From contig NZ_CP134195.1 in the NCBI RefSeq assembly GCF_031585635.1, forward strand, positions 1,922,001 through 1,986,000: DNA of 64,000 nucleotides, written 5' to 3'. The translations under genes were made by a program, and so were the position numbers. Origin of the DNA: Paraburkholderia sp. FT54 (GTDB taxonomy: Bacteria; Pseudomonadota; Gammaproteobacteria; Burkholderiales; Burkholderiaceae). Positions 17,493-26,583 of the stretch are shown here, one piece after another. The notes under the pieces were generated by a model, which did not search any database, was not told the origin of the DNA, and saw only the letters and a program-made list of their open reading frames with translations. Position 1 is the first letter of the stretch. The number at the start of each line of letters is the position of its first letter.

Positions 17493-19062
17493 TCTCGGCC
17501 GAACCTTTCTGCAGAGCGTGGAACGCAGCCCCGACGCGTTGGCCCTGGTCGACGGCGAACTGACGCTGACGTATGCGCAGTGGCACCGGCTCATCGTGAA
17601 CGTTGCCGAAGGCCTGCGCCGTTTGGGGCTCGTGCATGGCGACCGCTTGCTGGTGGTGCTGCAAAACCGCTGGGAAATGGCGACCCTGCACTGGGCCTGT
17701 CAATTTGCGGGCGTGGTGATCGTGCCGCTGAACTGGCGCGCGAAACCGGAGGAGCTCGAATACTGCGTGACCGACGCCGGTGTAAATGCCATCGTCTACG
17801 AACCGGTCTGCGCCGATGCGGTCGCGCAAAGTCCCGCAGCGCAACGTCTGCCGCGTATCGGTCTCGACGACGCGCAAGGCTGCACCGCGAGCTTCGCAAC
17901 GCTGACGGAGCAAAGTACGCCCGATACGCCGGGCGCCGGGCAAACACGCGCGACTGCCGACGACCACTCACTGATTCTTTACACCTCGGGCACCACCGGC
18001 AAGGCGAAAGGCGTGCCGCGCCGCCATCGTCACGAACGCGCCGCCGCGCTCGCGCACGTCGCGCAGAATCTGTATGGCCACGGCGAACGCACGCTCGGCG
18101 TGATGCCGCTTTATCACACGATGGGCGTGCGTTCGCTGCTCTCGATGGCGCTGGTGGACGGCCTGTTCGTCTGCGTGCGCCGCTGGAATGCGCGCTTCGC
18201 ACTCGATGCCATCGCGCGGCACAAGCTCACCTGTCTCTATCTGGTGCCGACGCTGTATCACGATCTGCTTGCCGATCCGGCATTCGCGTCGATCGATACG
18301 TCGACGGTGAAGAAGCTCGGCTTTGCCGGCGCGCCGATGAACGATGGTCTGCTCAAGCGCCTCACGGCGGCGTTCAAGCCGGATCTGTTCGTCAATCACT
18401 ACGGCTCGTCCGAGGTCTACACCTTCAGCATCGATCAGGACGCCACGCGCAAGCCGGGCAGTGCGGGTCGCGCGGGCATCAACACGCGTTTGCGCGTCGT
18501 CAGGCTCGACGCGCATACACCCGAAGACCTCGCGCAAGTGGGAGAGGAAGGCCAGATCATCGCCGACCTGCTTGGCGACGAAGCCTTCGAAGGCTACTGG
18601 AACCGTCCCGATGCGAACGCCAAGTCGTTGCGCGAGGGCTGGTACTTCACGGGCGACACCGGGTTCTTCGACGCGGAAGGTGACCTGTACGTATCGGGCC
18701 GCGTCGATGACATGATCATCAGCGGTGGCGAGAACATCTCGCCGGTCGATATCGAGTCGGTGCTGTCGCTGCATCCCGCCGTCGACGAGGTCGCGGTGGC
18801 CGGCGTGAAGGACGAGCGCTGGGGGCAACGCGTGGTCGCCTTCGTCAAGCGCCGCGACTACGTCGATGCCGAGACGCTCGATGCGCATTGCCGCACGTCC
18901 GACCTCGTCAACTTCAAGCGTCCGCGCGAATACGTGTTCGTCGACGACATACCGAAGTCGCCAGTCGGCAAGATTCTGCGCCGCAAGCTGTCGGCGGGCG
19001 AGTACCAACGCGACACGTGCGGCGAAGCCATTGCACATCACACGCAAACCACCAAGGAGTAA
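17485..19062 (+). CDS. hmfD: Acyl-CoA synthetase HmfD (2-furoyl-CoA synthetase)
   Basis: 525-residue class I adenylate-forming enzyme. It activates 2-furoate with ATP and CoA, the step before HmfABC. Visible are the P-loop-like LILYTSGTTGKAKG (about residue 160), the A5 region HYGSSEVY, the A7 motif GWYFTGDTGF, SGRVDDMIISGGENISP and the catalytic A10 region PKSPVGKILRRKL. The basic run after the P-loop (PRRHRHERAA) is unusual for the family. ATG inside the end of hmfC. Substrate assignment comes from the operon. Confidence 0.82.
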   Translation: MLDLGRTFLQSVERSPDALALVDGELTLTYAQWHRLIVNVAEGLRRLGLVHGDRLLVVLQNRWEMATLHWACQFAGVVIVPLNWRAKPEELEYCVTDAGVNAIVYEPVCADAVAQSPAAQRLPRIGLDDAQGCTASFATLTEQSTPDTPGAGQTRATADDHSLILYTSGTTGKAKGVPRRHRHERAAALAHVAQNLYGHGERTLGVMPLYHTMGVRSLLSMALVDGLFVCVRRWNARFALDAIARHKLTCLYLVPTLYHDLLADPAFASIDTSTVKKLGFAGAPMNDGLLKRLTAAFKPDLFVNHYGSSEVYTFSIDQDATRKPGSAGRAGINTRLRVVRLDAHTPEDLAQVGEEGQIIADLLGDEAFEGYWNRPDANAKSLREGWYFTGDTGFFDAEGDLYVSGRVDDMIISGGENISPVDIESVLSLHPAVDEVAVAGVKDERWGQRVVAFVKRRDYVDAETLDAHCRTSDLVNFKRPREYVFVDDIPKSPVGKILRRKLSAGEYQRDTCGEAIAHHTQTTKE

Positions 19063-19065
19063 CTC

Positions 19066-19872
19066 ATGACCGATTTGACTCACCGCGGCCAGAGCCTGCT
19101 GCAAGACCTCGACGGCTTTTCCATCGAGATCGACGCGCAACGCGAGCGGGCCGACATCATCCTGCACCGGCCGCCGCTGAACGTGATCTCGATGCATGCG
19201 CGCGACCAGTTGCGCGCCGCCTTCGAGGCGCTCGACGAAGACCCGCGCGTGCGCGTGATCGTGGTGCGCGCCAAGGGTGAACATTTTTCTAGCGGTGGCG
19301 ACATCAAGGGCTTTCTCGAAGCATCGCCGGAAACCGTGTCGAAGCTCGCCTGGAACATCGCCGCGCCCGCGCGCTGCTCGAAGCCGGTGATCGCCGCCAA
19401 TCGCGGCTTCTGCTTTGGCGTGGGCTTCGAACTGTCGCTCGCGTGCGACTTCCGCATTGCCACCGACACCACCTTTTACGCGCTGCCGGAACAGAAGCTC
19501 GGCCAGATTCCGGGTTCCGGCGGCTCGGCCCGTTTGCAGCAGATGGTCGGCATTGGCCGCACCAAGGACATCGTGATGCGCTCGCGCCGCATTCCGGGCA
19601 AGCAGGCTTACGAGTGGGGCATCGCGGTCGAATGCGTGGCCGACTCCGAACTCGAAGCGACGACCGACGCGCTGGTGGACGAACTGCGCGCCTTCTCGCC
19701 GCTCGCGCAACGCACCGCGAAGAAGCTGCTCAACGATACCGAGGACGCGCCGCTATCGATCGCGATCGAACTCGAAGGACACTGCTATAGCCGCCTGCGC
19801 ACCTCCGACGATTTCCGCGAAGGCGTCGAGGCATTTCACGGCAAGCGCAAGCCGGTGTTCCGCGGCAGTTGA
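19066..19872 (+). CDS. hmfE: Enoyl-CoA hydratase/isomerase-family HmfE (2-oxoglutaroyl-CoA hydrolase)
   Basis: 268-residue crotonase-fold protein starting 3 nt after hmfD with SD AAGGAG. In the pathway HmfE releases 2-oxoglutarate from its CoA ester after ring opening. Crotonase signatures include the oxyanion-hole segment FSSGGDIKGFLE, KPVIAANRGFCFGVGFELSLACD and LPEQKLGQIPGSGGSARL. Length is normal. The hydrolase activity is inferred from pathway context; the fold alone also fits hydratase or isomerase activity. Confidence 0.8.
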   Translation: MTDLTHRGQSLLQDLDGFSIEIDAQRERADIILHRPPLNVISMHARDQLRAAFEALDEDPRVRVIVVRAKGEHFSSGGDIKGFLEASPETVSKLAWNIAAPARCSKPVIAANRGFCFGVGFELSLACDFRIATDTTFYALPEQKLGQIPGSGGSARLQQMVGIGRTKDIVMRSRRIPGKQAYEWGIAVECVADSELEATTDALVDELRAFSPLAQRTAKKLLNDTEDAPLSIAIELEGHCYSRLRTSDDFREGVEAFHGKRKPVFRGS

Positions 19873-19922
19873 AGCGAACCCCACGCAACGGCGAACAGAA
19901 CAGAACCTCAGGAGACAGGTGG

Positions 19923-21662
19923 ATGGAGCGCTTCGACTACGTGATCGTCGGCGGCGGATCGGCTGGGTGCGTGCTCGCGCATCGCCTGTCGGCGGATGCG
20001 TCGTTGCGGGTCGCGCTGATCGAAGCGGGCGCGGATACGCCGCCGGGCAAGGTGCCGGCGGCGATTCTCGACAGCTATCCGATGCCGGTTTTCTACGGTG
20101 ACAAGTACATCTGGCCGGCCCTTAAGGCGAGCGCCACCCGCACCGCCGCGCCTCGCGTGTACGAGCAGGGCCGCGTGATGGGCGGCGGTTCGAGCATCAA
20201 CGTGCAGTCGGCCAATCGCGGCCTGCCGCGCGACTACGATGACTGGGCCGCCAACGGTGCGAGCGGCTGGGCATGGCAGGACGTGCTGCCGTATTTCCGC
20301 AAGCTCGAAAGCGATGTGAATTTTCCCGGCAGTGAGTTGCACGGCAGCGATGGCCCGGTGCCGATCCGCCGTATTCAGCCCGCGCAGTGGCCGGCGTTCT
20401 GCCATGCCTTCGCCAACGGCATGCGGGAAAACGGTTTTGAAGCACTGCAGGATCAGAACGCTGAATTCGGCGACGGCTATTTTCCCGGCGCGTTTTCGAA
20501 CCTCGACGACCGGCGCGTATCGAGCGCAGCAGCATATCTCGACGAGGCGACGCGCCAACGCCGCAATCTGCACATCTATGCGGACTTGCGCGTCGAGTCG
20601 ATCGTCATGGTAGGGCGTGTCGCGCGCGGCGTGGTCGCGGTGGAGCGCAGCGGTGTACGTATCCGTTTCGATGCGAACGAGGTCGTGTTAAGCGCGGGCG
20701 CGTTGCAATCCCCCGCGTTGCTGATGCGGGCCGGCATCGGCGCGAAGGCGGAACTCGACGCGCTCGGCATCGAGTGCCGGGTCGATCTGCCGGGCGTGGG
20801 ACGCAATCTGCAGGACCATCCGTCGCTCACGTTCTGTCATTTTCTCGAGCGGCGTTTTCGCATGCCGCTCTCGCGCCGTCGCGCGAGCATGACAGCCGCG
20901 CGCTTTAGCTCGGGCGTCGCCGGTTGCGATGAGTCCGATCTGTATCTGTCGAGTGCGACGCGCGCCGCCTGGCATGCGCTCGGCAACCGGCTCGGTCTGT
21001 TTTTTCTCTGGTGCAACCGGCCTTATTCGCGCGGCCGCGTGCAACTCGCGTCCGCTGATCCAGCCGTAGCGCCGCGTGTCGATCTGAATCTGCTCGACGA
21101 TCCGCGCGATCTCGCGCGCCTCGCGTACGGCGTGCGGATGCTGGCGAAGATCGTCGAGGCGTCGGGTCTCGGCGATAACCCGCGCGACTTTTTTCCGGCC
21201 GCGTTTTCACCGCGCGTGAAAGCGCTGAGCCGGGTCGGCGCGGGCAATGCGATGCTGATTTCGCTGCTCGGCACGCTGCTCGATACGCCGGCGCCGCTGC
21301 GGCGGCTGCTGATCGAGCAGTTCTTCACGCGGGGCCAGCGCATGTCCGCCCTGCTGGGCGAGCCAGGCGCGCTCGAAGACTTCATCCGCGCGAATGTGTT
21401 CGGCGTCTGGCACGCCAGCGGTACTTGCCGCATGGGCGACCCGAACGACGTCATGGCGGTGACCGACACTTCGGGCAGCGTGCACGGCGCGCAGGGCCTG
21501 CGGGTCGTCGACGCGTCGCTGATGCCGCGCCTGCCCTCGGCGAATACGAATATCCCGACCATCATGATGGCCGAAAAAATCGCCGACGCGATGCTCGCGC
21601 GGCACGCGGCAAATGCGGCAAATGCGGCGTCGAACACGCCGTTCGCCATGGCCCAGCCATAA
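19923..21662 (+). CDS. hmfH: GMC-family oxidoreductase HmfH (HMF/furfural oxidase)
   Basis: 579-residue glucose-methanol-choline flavoenzyme. HmfH oxidises hydroxymethylfurfural to furandicarboxylate and furfural to furoate. The N-terminal FAD motif is DYVIVGGGSAGCVLAHRLS with an acidic LIEAG. GRVMGGGSSINVQ is GMC signature 1, VVLSAGALQSPALLMRAGIG signature 2, and the active-site His is in FGVWHASGTCRMG. I took the ATG at 19923 (preceded by AGGAGACAGGTGG); the open frame extends 18 codons upstream. It sits 50 nt after hmfE on the same strand. Confidence 0.83.
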   Translation: MERFDYVIVGGGSAGCVLAHRLSADASLRVALIEAGADTPPGKVPAAILDSYPMPVFYGDKYIWPALKASATRTAAPRVYEQGRVMGGGSSINVQSANRGLPRDYDDWAANGASGWAWQDVLPYFRKLESDVNFPGSELHGSDGPVPIRRIQPAQWPAFCHAFANGMRENGFEALQDQNAEFGDGYFPGAFSNLDDRRVSSAAAYLDEATRQRRNLHIYADLRVESIVMVGRVARGVVAVERSGVRIRFDANEVVLSAGALQSPALLMRAGIGAKAELDALGIECRVDLPGVGRNLQDHPSLTFCHFLERRFRMPLSRRRASMTAARFSSGVAGCDESDLYLSSATRAAWHALGNRLGLFFLWCNRPYSRGRVQLASADPAVAPRVDLNLLDDPRDLARLAYGVRMLAKIVEASGLGDNPRDFFPAAFSPRVKALSRVGAGNAMLISLLGTLLDTPAPLRRLLIEQFFTRGQRMSALLGEPGALEDFIRANVFGVWHASGTCRMGDPNDVMAVTDTSGSVHGAQGLRVVDASLMPRLPSANTNIPTIMMAEKIADAMLARHAANAANAASNTPFAMAQP

Positions 21663-21753
21663 GGTTTCTTAACACCACCAAGAGCACGTGCAAGAGAACG
21701 TGCCTGAACGGGGACGATCGAGAGACGGCCCGATGATAGTCAAGGAGATGACG

Positions 21754-23130
21754 ATGTCTGTAGCAGCGCAAAATGGCGCCGCCTTGCCCGCGGTAGACCA
21801 GCGGCAAGTGATGGGTGCGGTAATGGCCTCGTGCCTCGGCTGGGCACTGGATCTGTTCGATCTGTTCGTGTTGCTGTTCGTCGCGCCGGTGGTCGGGCGG
21901 CTGTTCTTCCCGTCCGAGCACGCGATGCTTTCGCTGGCCGCGGTCTATGCGTCGTTTGCCGTGACGCTGCTGATGCGACCGCTCGGCTCGGCATGGTTCG
22001 GTTCCTATGCGGACCGTCACGGACGCAAGGGCGCGATGATCATCGCGGTGGTCGGCGTGGGTCTCTCCACGGCCACGTTCGGCGTGCTGCCGACCGTCGC
22101 GCAAGTCGGCCTCGTCGCGCCGATCCTGTTCCTCGTGCTGCGCCTCGTGCAGGGCGTGTTCGTGGGCGGCGTGGTGGCGTCGACGCATACCATCGGCACC
22201 GAATCGGTCGCGCCGAAATATCGCGGCGCGGTGTCGGGGCTGATCGGCGGCGGCGGAGCGGGGCTCGGCGCGTTGCTCGCCTCGCTCACGTATCTGGCAA
22301 TGTCGGCGCTGTTCCCCGGCCCGGCGTTCGATGTGTGGGGCTGGCGCTGCATGTTCTTCACCGGCATCATCAGTTCGGTGCTCGGGCTGTTCGTCTTCAG
22401 CAGTCTCGAAGAGTCGCCGCTGTGGAAAAAGCTCGCCGCCGAAAAGGCCGCCAAGGCCGCGGCTCAGAAGTCCGACACGCCGGTCGAAATCGTGCGCTCG
22501 CCGGTGCGTACGCTGTTCTCGCGCGACTATCGCTCGATCCTGCTGGTCAACCTGCTGCTGACCATCGGCGGCGGTAGCGGCTACTACCTGACCTCGGGCT
22601 ATCTGCCCACCTTCCTCAAGGTGGTGAGCCACGCGCCGAACGGCGCCGCGGCGGCGATCCTGCTGATCTGCAGCGTGGCGGTGGTGATTGCATCGGTGGC
22701 GGCGGGGCATCTGAGCACGTTCATCGGGCGCAAGAGCGCTTTCATCTGGCTCGGCCTGATTCGCCTGTTCGCGTTGCCCGCGCTGTTCCTGCTGCTGCCC
22801 ACGGCGCAAAGCATCACGATGATCGGCGTGTACGCGGTGATTCTCAGCGCGCTCGGCAGTGCGGGCTACGCGCCGATCCTGATCTTCCTGAACGAACGGT
22901 TCCCGACCGCGATTCGCGCGACGGGCACGGGGCTCTCGTGGAACATCGGTTTTGCGATCGGCGGCATGATGCCGACCGCCGTGTCGCTGGTGGCCAAAGA
23001 TGCGAGCGAGTTGCCGATGACGCTGGCGATCTTCGTCGGAGCGATCAGCGTGATTTTCCTGATCGGCGCGTTCGTCGTGCCGGAGACGCGCGGCAGGCTC
23101 GAACAGGGCGCGGTGCGCGGAACGGTCTAG
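21754..23130 (+). CDS. hmfT: MFS transporter of the hmf locus
   Basis: 458-residue major facilitator with about 12 membrane segments; probably imports furan acids or HMF. MFS signatures are the DLFDLF segment in TM1 (aromatic-acid/sialate-type), the loop 2-3 motif YADRHGRKGAM and PETRG near the C-terminus. Three in-frame ATGs are possible; I chose 21754 because AAGGAG lies 6 nt upstream, while 21733 and 21748 lack suitable spacing. Last gene of the hmf series, 91 nt after hmfH, and convergent with the second LysR. Confidence 0.78.
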   Translation: MSVAAQNGAALPAVDQRQVMGAVMASCLGWALDLFDLFVLLFVAPVVGRLFFPSEHAMLSLAAVYASFAVTLLMRPLGSAWFGSYADRHGRKGAMIIAVVGVGLSTATFGVLPTVAQVGLVAPILFLVLRLVQGVFVGGVVASTHTIGTESVAPKYRGAVSGLIGGGGAGLGALLASLTYLAMSALFPGPAFDVWGWRCMFFTGIISSVLGLFVFSSLEESPLWKKLAAEKAAKAAAQKSDTPVEIVRSPVRTLFSRDYRSILLVNLLLTIGGGSGYYLTSGYLPTFLKVVSHAPNGAAAAILLICSVAVVIASVAAGHLSTFIGRKSAFIWLGLIRLFALPALFLLLPTAQSITMIGVYAVILSALGSAGYAPILIFLNERFPTAIRATGTGLSWNIGFAIGGMMPTAVSLVAKDASELPMTLAIFVGAISVIFLIGAFVVPETRGRLEQGAVRGTV

Positions 23131-23219
23131 TTCGCGGATCTGGCGGCCGGCTGGCGGCGGCTCGGGCAGCGTTCAGACGGTAGCGCGCACAGCGGGTCAG
23201 AAGGCGGTTCGGCCGGCAG

Positions 23220-24131
23220 TCAGGCAACCGGTACACCCGTCGTCACACGCCGGATCTCTTCGCCGATGATGTCGATCAGCGCGTGCGCCGCCGGCCCGAT
23301 CGGCCGCTTGGGATGGCTCACGCGGATGATGTGCCGCACGATCGGCGGCGATGTGATGGTGCGCGCGCACAGCACGCCTTCGTCGACCTTGCGCTGAACC
23401 ACCACGCGCGGCAGGATCGTCGCGACGCCGCTCTGCTCGACGAACTGCACGATGGTGTTCAGCAGGTCGATCTCGAACTTCGGCTTGATGACCACGTCGG
23501 CGGCCAGCAGCGCCGCGTCCAGCACGCCGCGCAGGCCATTGCGGCGGGTCGGCAGCACCAGTTCGATGCCGGCCAGAGTCGCGAGATCGATGGCTGGCGG
23601 CAGGTCGGGCCCGAGCGCGGCGCTCGTCACCAGCACCATTTCCTCGTCGAGCAGGGGCACCACGTCGAGTGCGAGGCGCCCGCGCGGCTTGTTGATGATG
23701 GCCGCATCCAACCGGCCCGCTTCGACCGCGTCGATCAACTGCGCGCTGAAACCGTCGGCGACCGACACCTCGACCTGCGGGAACATAGCGTTGAACCTGG
23801 CGAGCGACTCCGGCAGCACGCTCTCCGCCTCCGAGGACACCATGCCGAGCGACACGCGCCCCGTGACGATCGCATCCTGCCGGCTCAGCTGATCGCGCGC
23901 CCGCTCGATGTCGCGCATGATCGGCGTGTACAGGCGGTACATCTGGCGCGCCGCGTCGGTCGGCGTCATGCCGTGCGGCCCGCGTTCGAAGAGTTTCTGG
24001 CGCAATTCGGTTTCGAGCTTCGAAATCTGCATGCTGAGCGCGGGTTGCACGATATTGAGCCGTTTCGCGGCGCGCGTGACGGAGCCGTCTTCGAAAAGCG
24101 CGATGAAATACTGGATTTGCTTGAGGTCCAT
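23220..24131 (-). CDS. hmfR2: LysR regulator at the right end of the hmf locus
   Basis: 303-residue LysR protein, close relative of the one at 9697-10683: both start MDL(R/K)QIQYFIALFEDGSVTR and share most of the HTH and much of the effector domain, so one probably arose by duplication. It is convergent with the transporter gene. The upstream open frame adds 30 residues of Pro/Phe/Arg repeats encoded by a 12-bp DNA repeat; I regard these as leader DNA and start at the MDLKQ methionine. Target promoters are unknown; hmf control is inferred from position and similarity. Confidence 0.75.
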   Translation of the reverse strand: MDLKQIQYFIALFEDGSVTRAAKRLNIVQPALSMQISKLETELRQKLFERGPHGMTPTDAARQMYRLYTPIMRDIERARDQLSRQDAIVTGRVSLGMVSSEAESVLPESLARFNAMFPQVEVSVADGFSAQLIDAVEAGRLDAAIINKPRGRLALDVVPLLDEEMVLVTSAALGPDLPPAIDLATLAGIELVLPTRRNGLRGVLDAALLAADVVIKPKFEIDLLNTIVQFVEQSGVATILPRVVVQRKVDEGVLCARTITSPPIVRHIIRVSHPKRPIGPAAHALIDIIGEEIRRVTTGVPVA

Positions 24132-24156
24132 GACGCGCGGGAACGGGGGGTGGAAA

Positions 24157-24202
24157 GGGCTGAAACGGGGTTGAAAACGGGGTTGAAAACGGGGTTGAAA
24201 AG
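24157..24202. repeat. 12-bp tandem repeat in the leader of hmfR2
   Basis: Three copies of GGGGTTGAAAA(C/G) at 24167, 24179 and 24191, preceded by a shorter degenerate copy (GGGCTGAAAC at 24157). It lies 36-71 bp upstream of the hmfR2 start. A role as regulator sites or simple slippage DNA cannot be told apart. Confidence 0.7.
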
Positions 24203-24324
24203 GGGGCGGGAAGCGCCGCAAACACTGAGTTTAACCGTGCCGTGCCGAGCTTACACGGAACCCCGCGCGCAAGCCCGAGCGGCGTGGCTCGCAGCGCAGT
24301 CACGAGCGTGTTTCCTTACGCTGC

Positions 24325-24330
24325 TACAAT
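24325..24330 (+). promoter_or_regulatory. Possible -10 element of the ProQ-family gene
   Basis: TACAAT lies 28 bp before the ATG at 24358. No good -35 hexamer is seen at the matching distance, so this is a weak call. Confidence 0.3.
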
Positions 24331-24357
24331 CTCGTCTTTCTCGATCGATTGTGCGCT

Positions 24358-25215
24358 ATGGGTTTCGAACAACTCGCTGAATTGAAGAAGCAATTGGCCG
24401 CGGCTCGCCGCGAGGCTGCGCCTGCCGCGAAGTCCGGCGCGAAGCCTGGCTCGAGGCCTGCTTCGAAGGACGCTCCCAAGCCTGCTGCCAAGCCGGCTGC
24501 CAAGGATGCTTCCAAGCCGGGCGCGAGGCCGGCCCGCAAGCCCGCGCCGCCGCGCCGTGCTGCGCCTGCCGCCGCGCCCGCCGCTGCGTCCGACGCCAAA
24601 CCGGTGGTGGAGGCGAAGCCGGTGGACCCGGTGGTGAAATCGATCGGGCGGCTGCAGAAGCGCTTCCCCATTGCCTTCCCCAAGAATCCGGCGCCCAAGC
24701 TGCCGCTCAAGGTCGGTATTTTCGAAGACCTCGTGGCGCACGCTAAGGAACTGTCGTTGAGCGAAGCCGAATTGCGCGACGCGATCAAGACGTGGTGCCG
24801 TGGCAGCCGCTACTGGAAATGTCTCGTGGAAGGCGCGGCTCGCGTCGATCTGACGGGCGCGGAGGCGGGCAAGGTCACGGCGCAGGAGGCCGCGGGCGCG
24901 CAGCGTCTGCAGGCGCATCGCGCGGGCAAGGGTGCGAAGGCGGCAGCCGGCGCGCCGAACGCGCATGCAAACGCGACCGCCGAAGCGGCCACGGAAGCGG
25001 GCGCTCAGCCCGCCGCCGAGGCAGCGAACGCGCCGGCCGAAGCGCCGAATGCGTCAGCCGGGACAGCGAATGCGCCGGCCGAGGCCGTCGCGGCCTCGCA
25101 AGCGGGCGAAGCGGGCAGTGCGCAGACCGGCTCGACGGATACGCCGGCGGTCCACGAAACCGCCCACGAAGCCGCCGCTGAACCGGCGACCTCGCCGGCC
25201 ACTCGCGAAGCGTAA
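24358..25215 (+). CDS. ProQ/FinO-domain RNA-binding protein with long low-complexity arms
   Basis: 285 residues. A ProQ/FinO domain at about 90-185 (SIGRLQKRFPIAFPKN.., WCRGSRYWKCL) is an RNA chaperone fold that binds structured RNAs and 3' hairpins. It is flanked by an N-terminal Lys/Ala/Pro-rich arm (residues 10-90, imperfect KPAAK-type repeats) and an Ala/Glu-rich acidic C-terminal arm (about 190-285, AxAPAEA-type repeats). So the chain runs basic arm, domain, acidic arm. The ATG at 24358 is preferred over an in-frame TTG 9 nt upstream. The repeats make length variation between strains likely. Confidence 0.82.
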   Translation: MGFEQLAELKKQLAAARREAAPAAKSGAKPGSRPASKDAPKPAAKPAAKDASKPGARPARKPAPPRRAAPAAAPAAASDAKPVVEAKPVDPVVKSIGRLQKRFPIAFPKNPAPKLPLKVGIFEDLVAHAKELSLSEAELRDAIKTWCRGSRYWKCLVEGAARVDLTGAEAGKVTAQEAAGAQRLQAHRAGKGAKAAAGAPNAHANATAEAATEAGAQPAAEAANAPAEAPNASAGTANAPAEAVAASQAGEAGSAQTGSTDTPAVHETAHEAAAEPATSPATREA

Positions 25216-25220
25216 AACCC

Positions 25221-25241
25221 GCCACCCCGCCTAGGGGTGGC
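25221..25241. terminator. Hairpin between convergent proQ-like and TAXI genes
   Basis: GCCACCCC and GGGGTGGC form an 8-bp perfect stem with a 5-nt loop. The loop includes part of the stop codon of the minus-strand gene. There is no U-tract on either side, so efficiency is doubtful. Confidence 0.45.
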
Positions 25242-26583
25242 TGCCTTGCCGCGACGCAGCCCCCAGCCGGCTGCGCACGAAGCCGACGTGTTCGCGCAGC
25301 ACATAGAACGCGTCGGCGTAAGCGAGCGGCATGCGCAGCCGATTCAACGAATCCTCGATCTGATCCAGTTCCGCGAAGAGCCGTTTGCGCTCATCCTCGG
25401 TCGAATCGGCGAGCGCGCCGCGTTCGATCGCAATCAGCGAACCGTAATAACGATAGATGCGCGAGCGCACCCGCCAGCGGTAAAGCGCCGGAATCAGCCG
25501 CATGGACGGGAACAGCAGCACGGCCATCGGCAGTAGCAGAACCAGCGTGCGGTCGCCGATGCTCGCCAGCCAGAACGGCAGCGTGCGGTACAGAAAGCTC
25601 TTGCCCGTCTTGTAGTAGCGCTGCGCGTCCTCGCTGATCTGATATTCACGCGCGACCGGACTCGGAAATTCTCCCGCGCGCTGCAACAGGCCCGGCATGC
25701 CATGCACCTCCTGTGCCGCTTCGATCAGCAGATCGGAGATGGCCGGATGCAACGTGGTGCGCGCCACCAGTTCGACGGTCGGGCTGATCAGATGCACGGT
25801 TTCAGGCGGAATCCTGCGCCGCAGATCCAGCACGCCGGCCGGCAGGTCGATCTGGTCCAGATAGGGAAACAGACGCGTATAGGCGCTCGCTTCGGCGAAG
25901 TTCATCACCGACACGCCGGGCACCTTGAGCAGGCGCAGCATCAGGCCGCGCGTGGCCGAGTCGCCGTTCAGGATCGCCGCGTCCACGTCGCCCGCGACCA
26001 GTTGGGTGGCGGCCTGCAAGCCGTCGCTCGGCACCAGCGTGGTGTCGCCGCCCGGCTCGATGCCGTTGGCATCCAGCAGTTTGAGGGCCAGCAGGCGCGT
26101 GCCGCTCCCTTCGCGGCCCACCGCGATCCGTTTGCCTTCCAGTTGCGAAAGCTGGCTCAGGCCCGTGCCGCGATAGAACACCACCACCGGAATATAAAAC
26201 ACGCTGCCGAGCGACATCAGCGATGAGGTGTCGTGGCCGTCGGCCACACCGCCTTGCACGAGCGCGACGTCGACGTGCTGCTTCGGGTCCAGCAGACGTT
26301 GCAGGTTCTGCACGGAGCCGTCGGACTCCAGCACGTTCAGCTTGATGCCGTTGCGGGCGAGGATCTTCCTGTACTGCTCGGCGGCGACCAGAAACGAGCT
26401 GTCATGCGGACCGGCGCTCAGGGTGATCGTCTTGGGCGGCGCCGGATCGACCAGCCAGACGACCAGCGTGACCATGAGTATGATGAGCGCGGCCACGACG
26501 GCATAGAGCAGGGTGTGATCGCGCCACTCGGCATGCGGCTCTTCGCCGGGAAAATGCGGGGGACGCACGCGCTGCGCTTTCAT
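25231..26583 (-). CDS. TAXI-family TRAP solute-binding protein, membrane anchored, orphan
   Basis: 450 residues. The TAXI-family domain (about 45-330) has the usual beginning TITLSAGPHDSSFLVAAEQY and a GKRIAVGREGSGTR segment. The N-terminal hydrophobic stretch (VVAALIILMVTLVVWLV) is followed by DPAPPK and looks like an uncleaved anchor. A second hydrophobic segment near 345-375 (LVLLLPMAVLLFPSM) precedes a basic cytoplasmic tail. No TRAP permease gene is adjacent, so a sensing or scavenging role, or a permease elsewhere, must be supposed. Confidence 0.8.
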   Translation of the reverse strand: MKAQRVRPPHFPGEEPHAEWRDHTLLYAVVAALIILMVTLVVWLVDPAPPKTITLSAGPHDSSFLVAAEQYRKILARNGIKLNVLESDGSVQNLQRLLDPKQHVDVALVQGGVADGHDTSSLMSLGSVFYIPVVVFYRGTGLSQLSQLEGKRIAVGREGSGTRLLALKLLDANGIEPGGDTTLVPSDGLQAATQLVAGDVDAAILNGDSATRGLMLRLLKVPGVSVMNFAEASAYTRLFPYLDQIDLPAGVLDLRRRIPPETVHLISPTVELVARTTLHPAISDLLIEAAQEVHGMPGLLQRAGEFPSPVAREYQISEDAQRYYKTGKSFLYRTLPFWLASIGDRTLVLLLPMAVLLFPSMRLIPALYRWRVRSRIYRYYGSLIAIERGALADSTEDERKRLFAELDQIEDSLNRLRMPLAYADAFYVLREHVGFVRSRLGAASRQGSHP

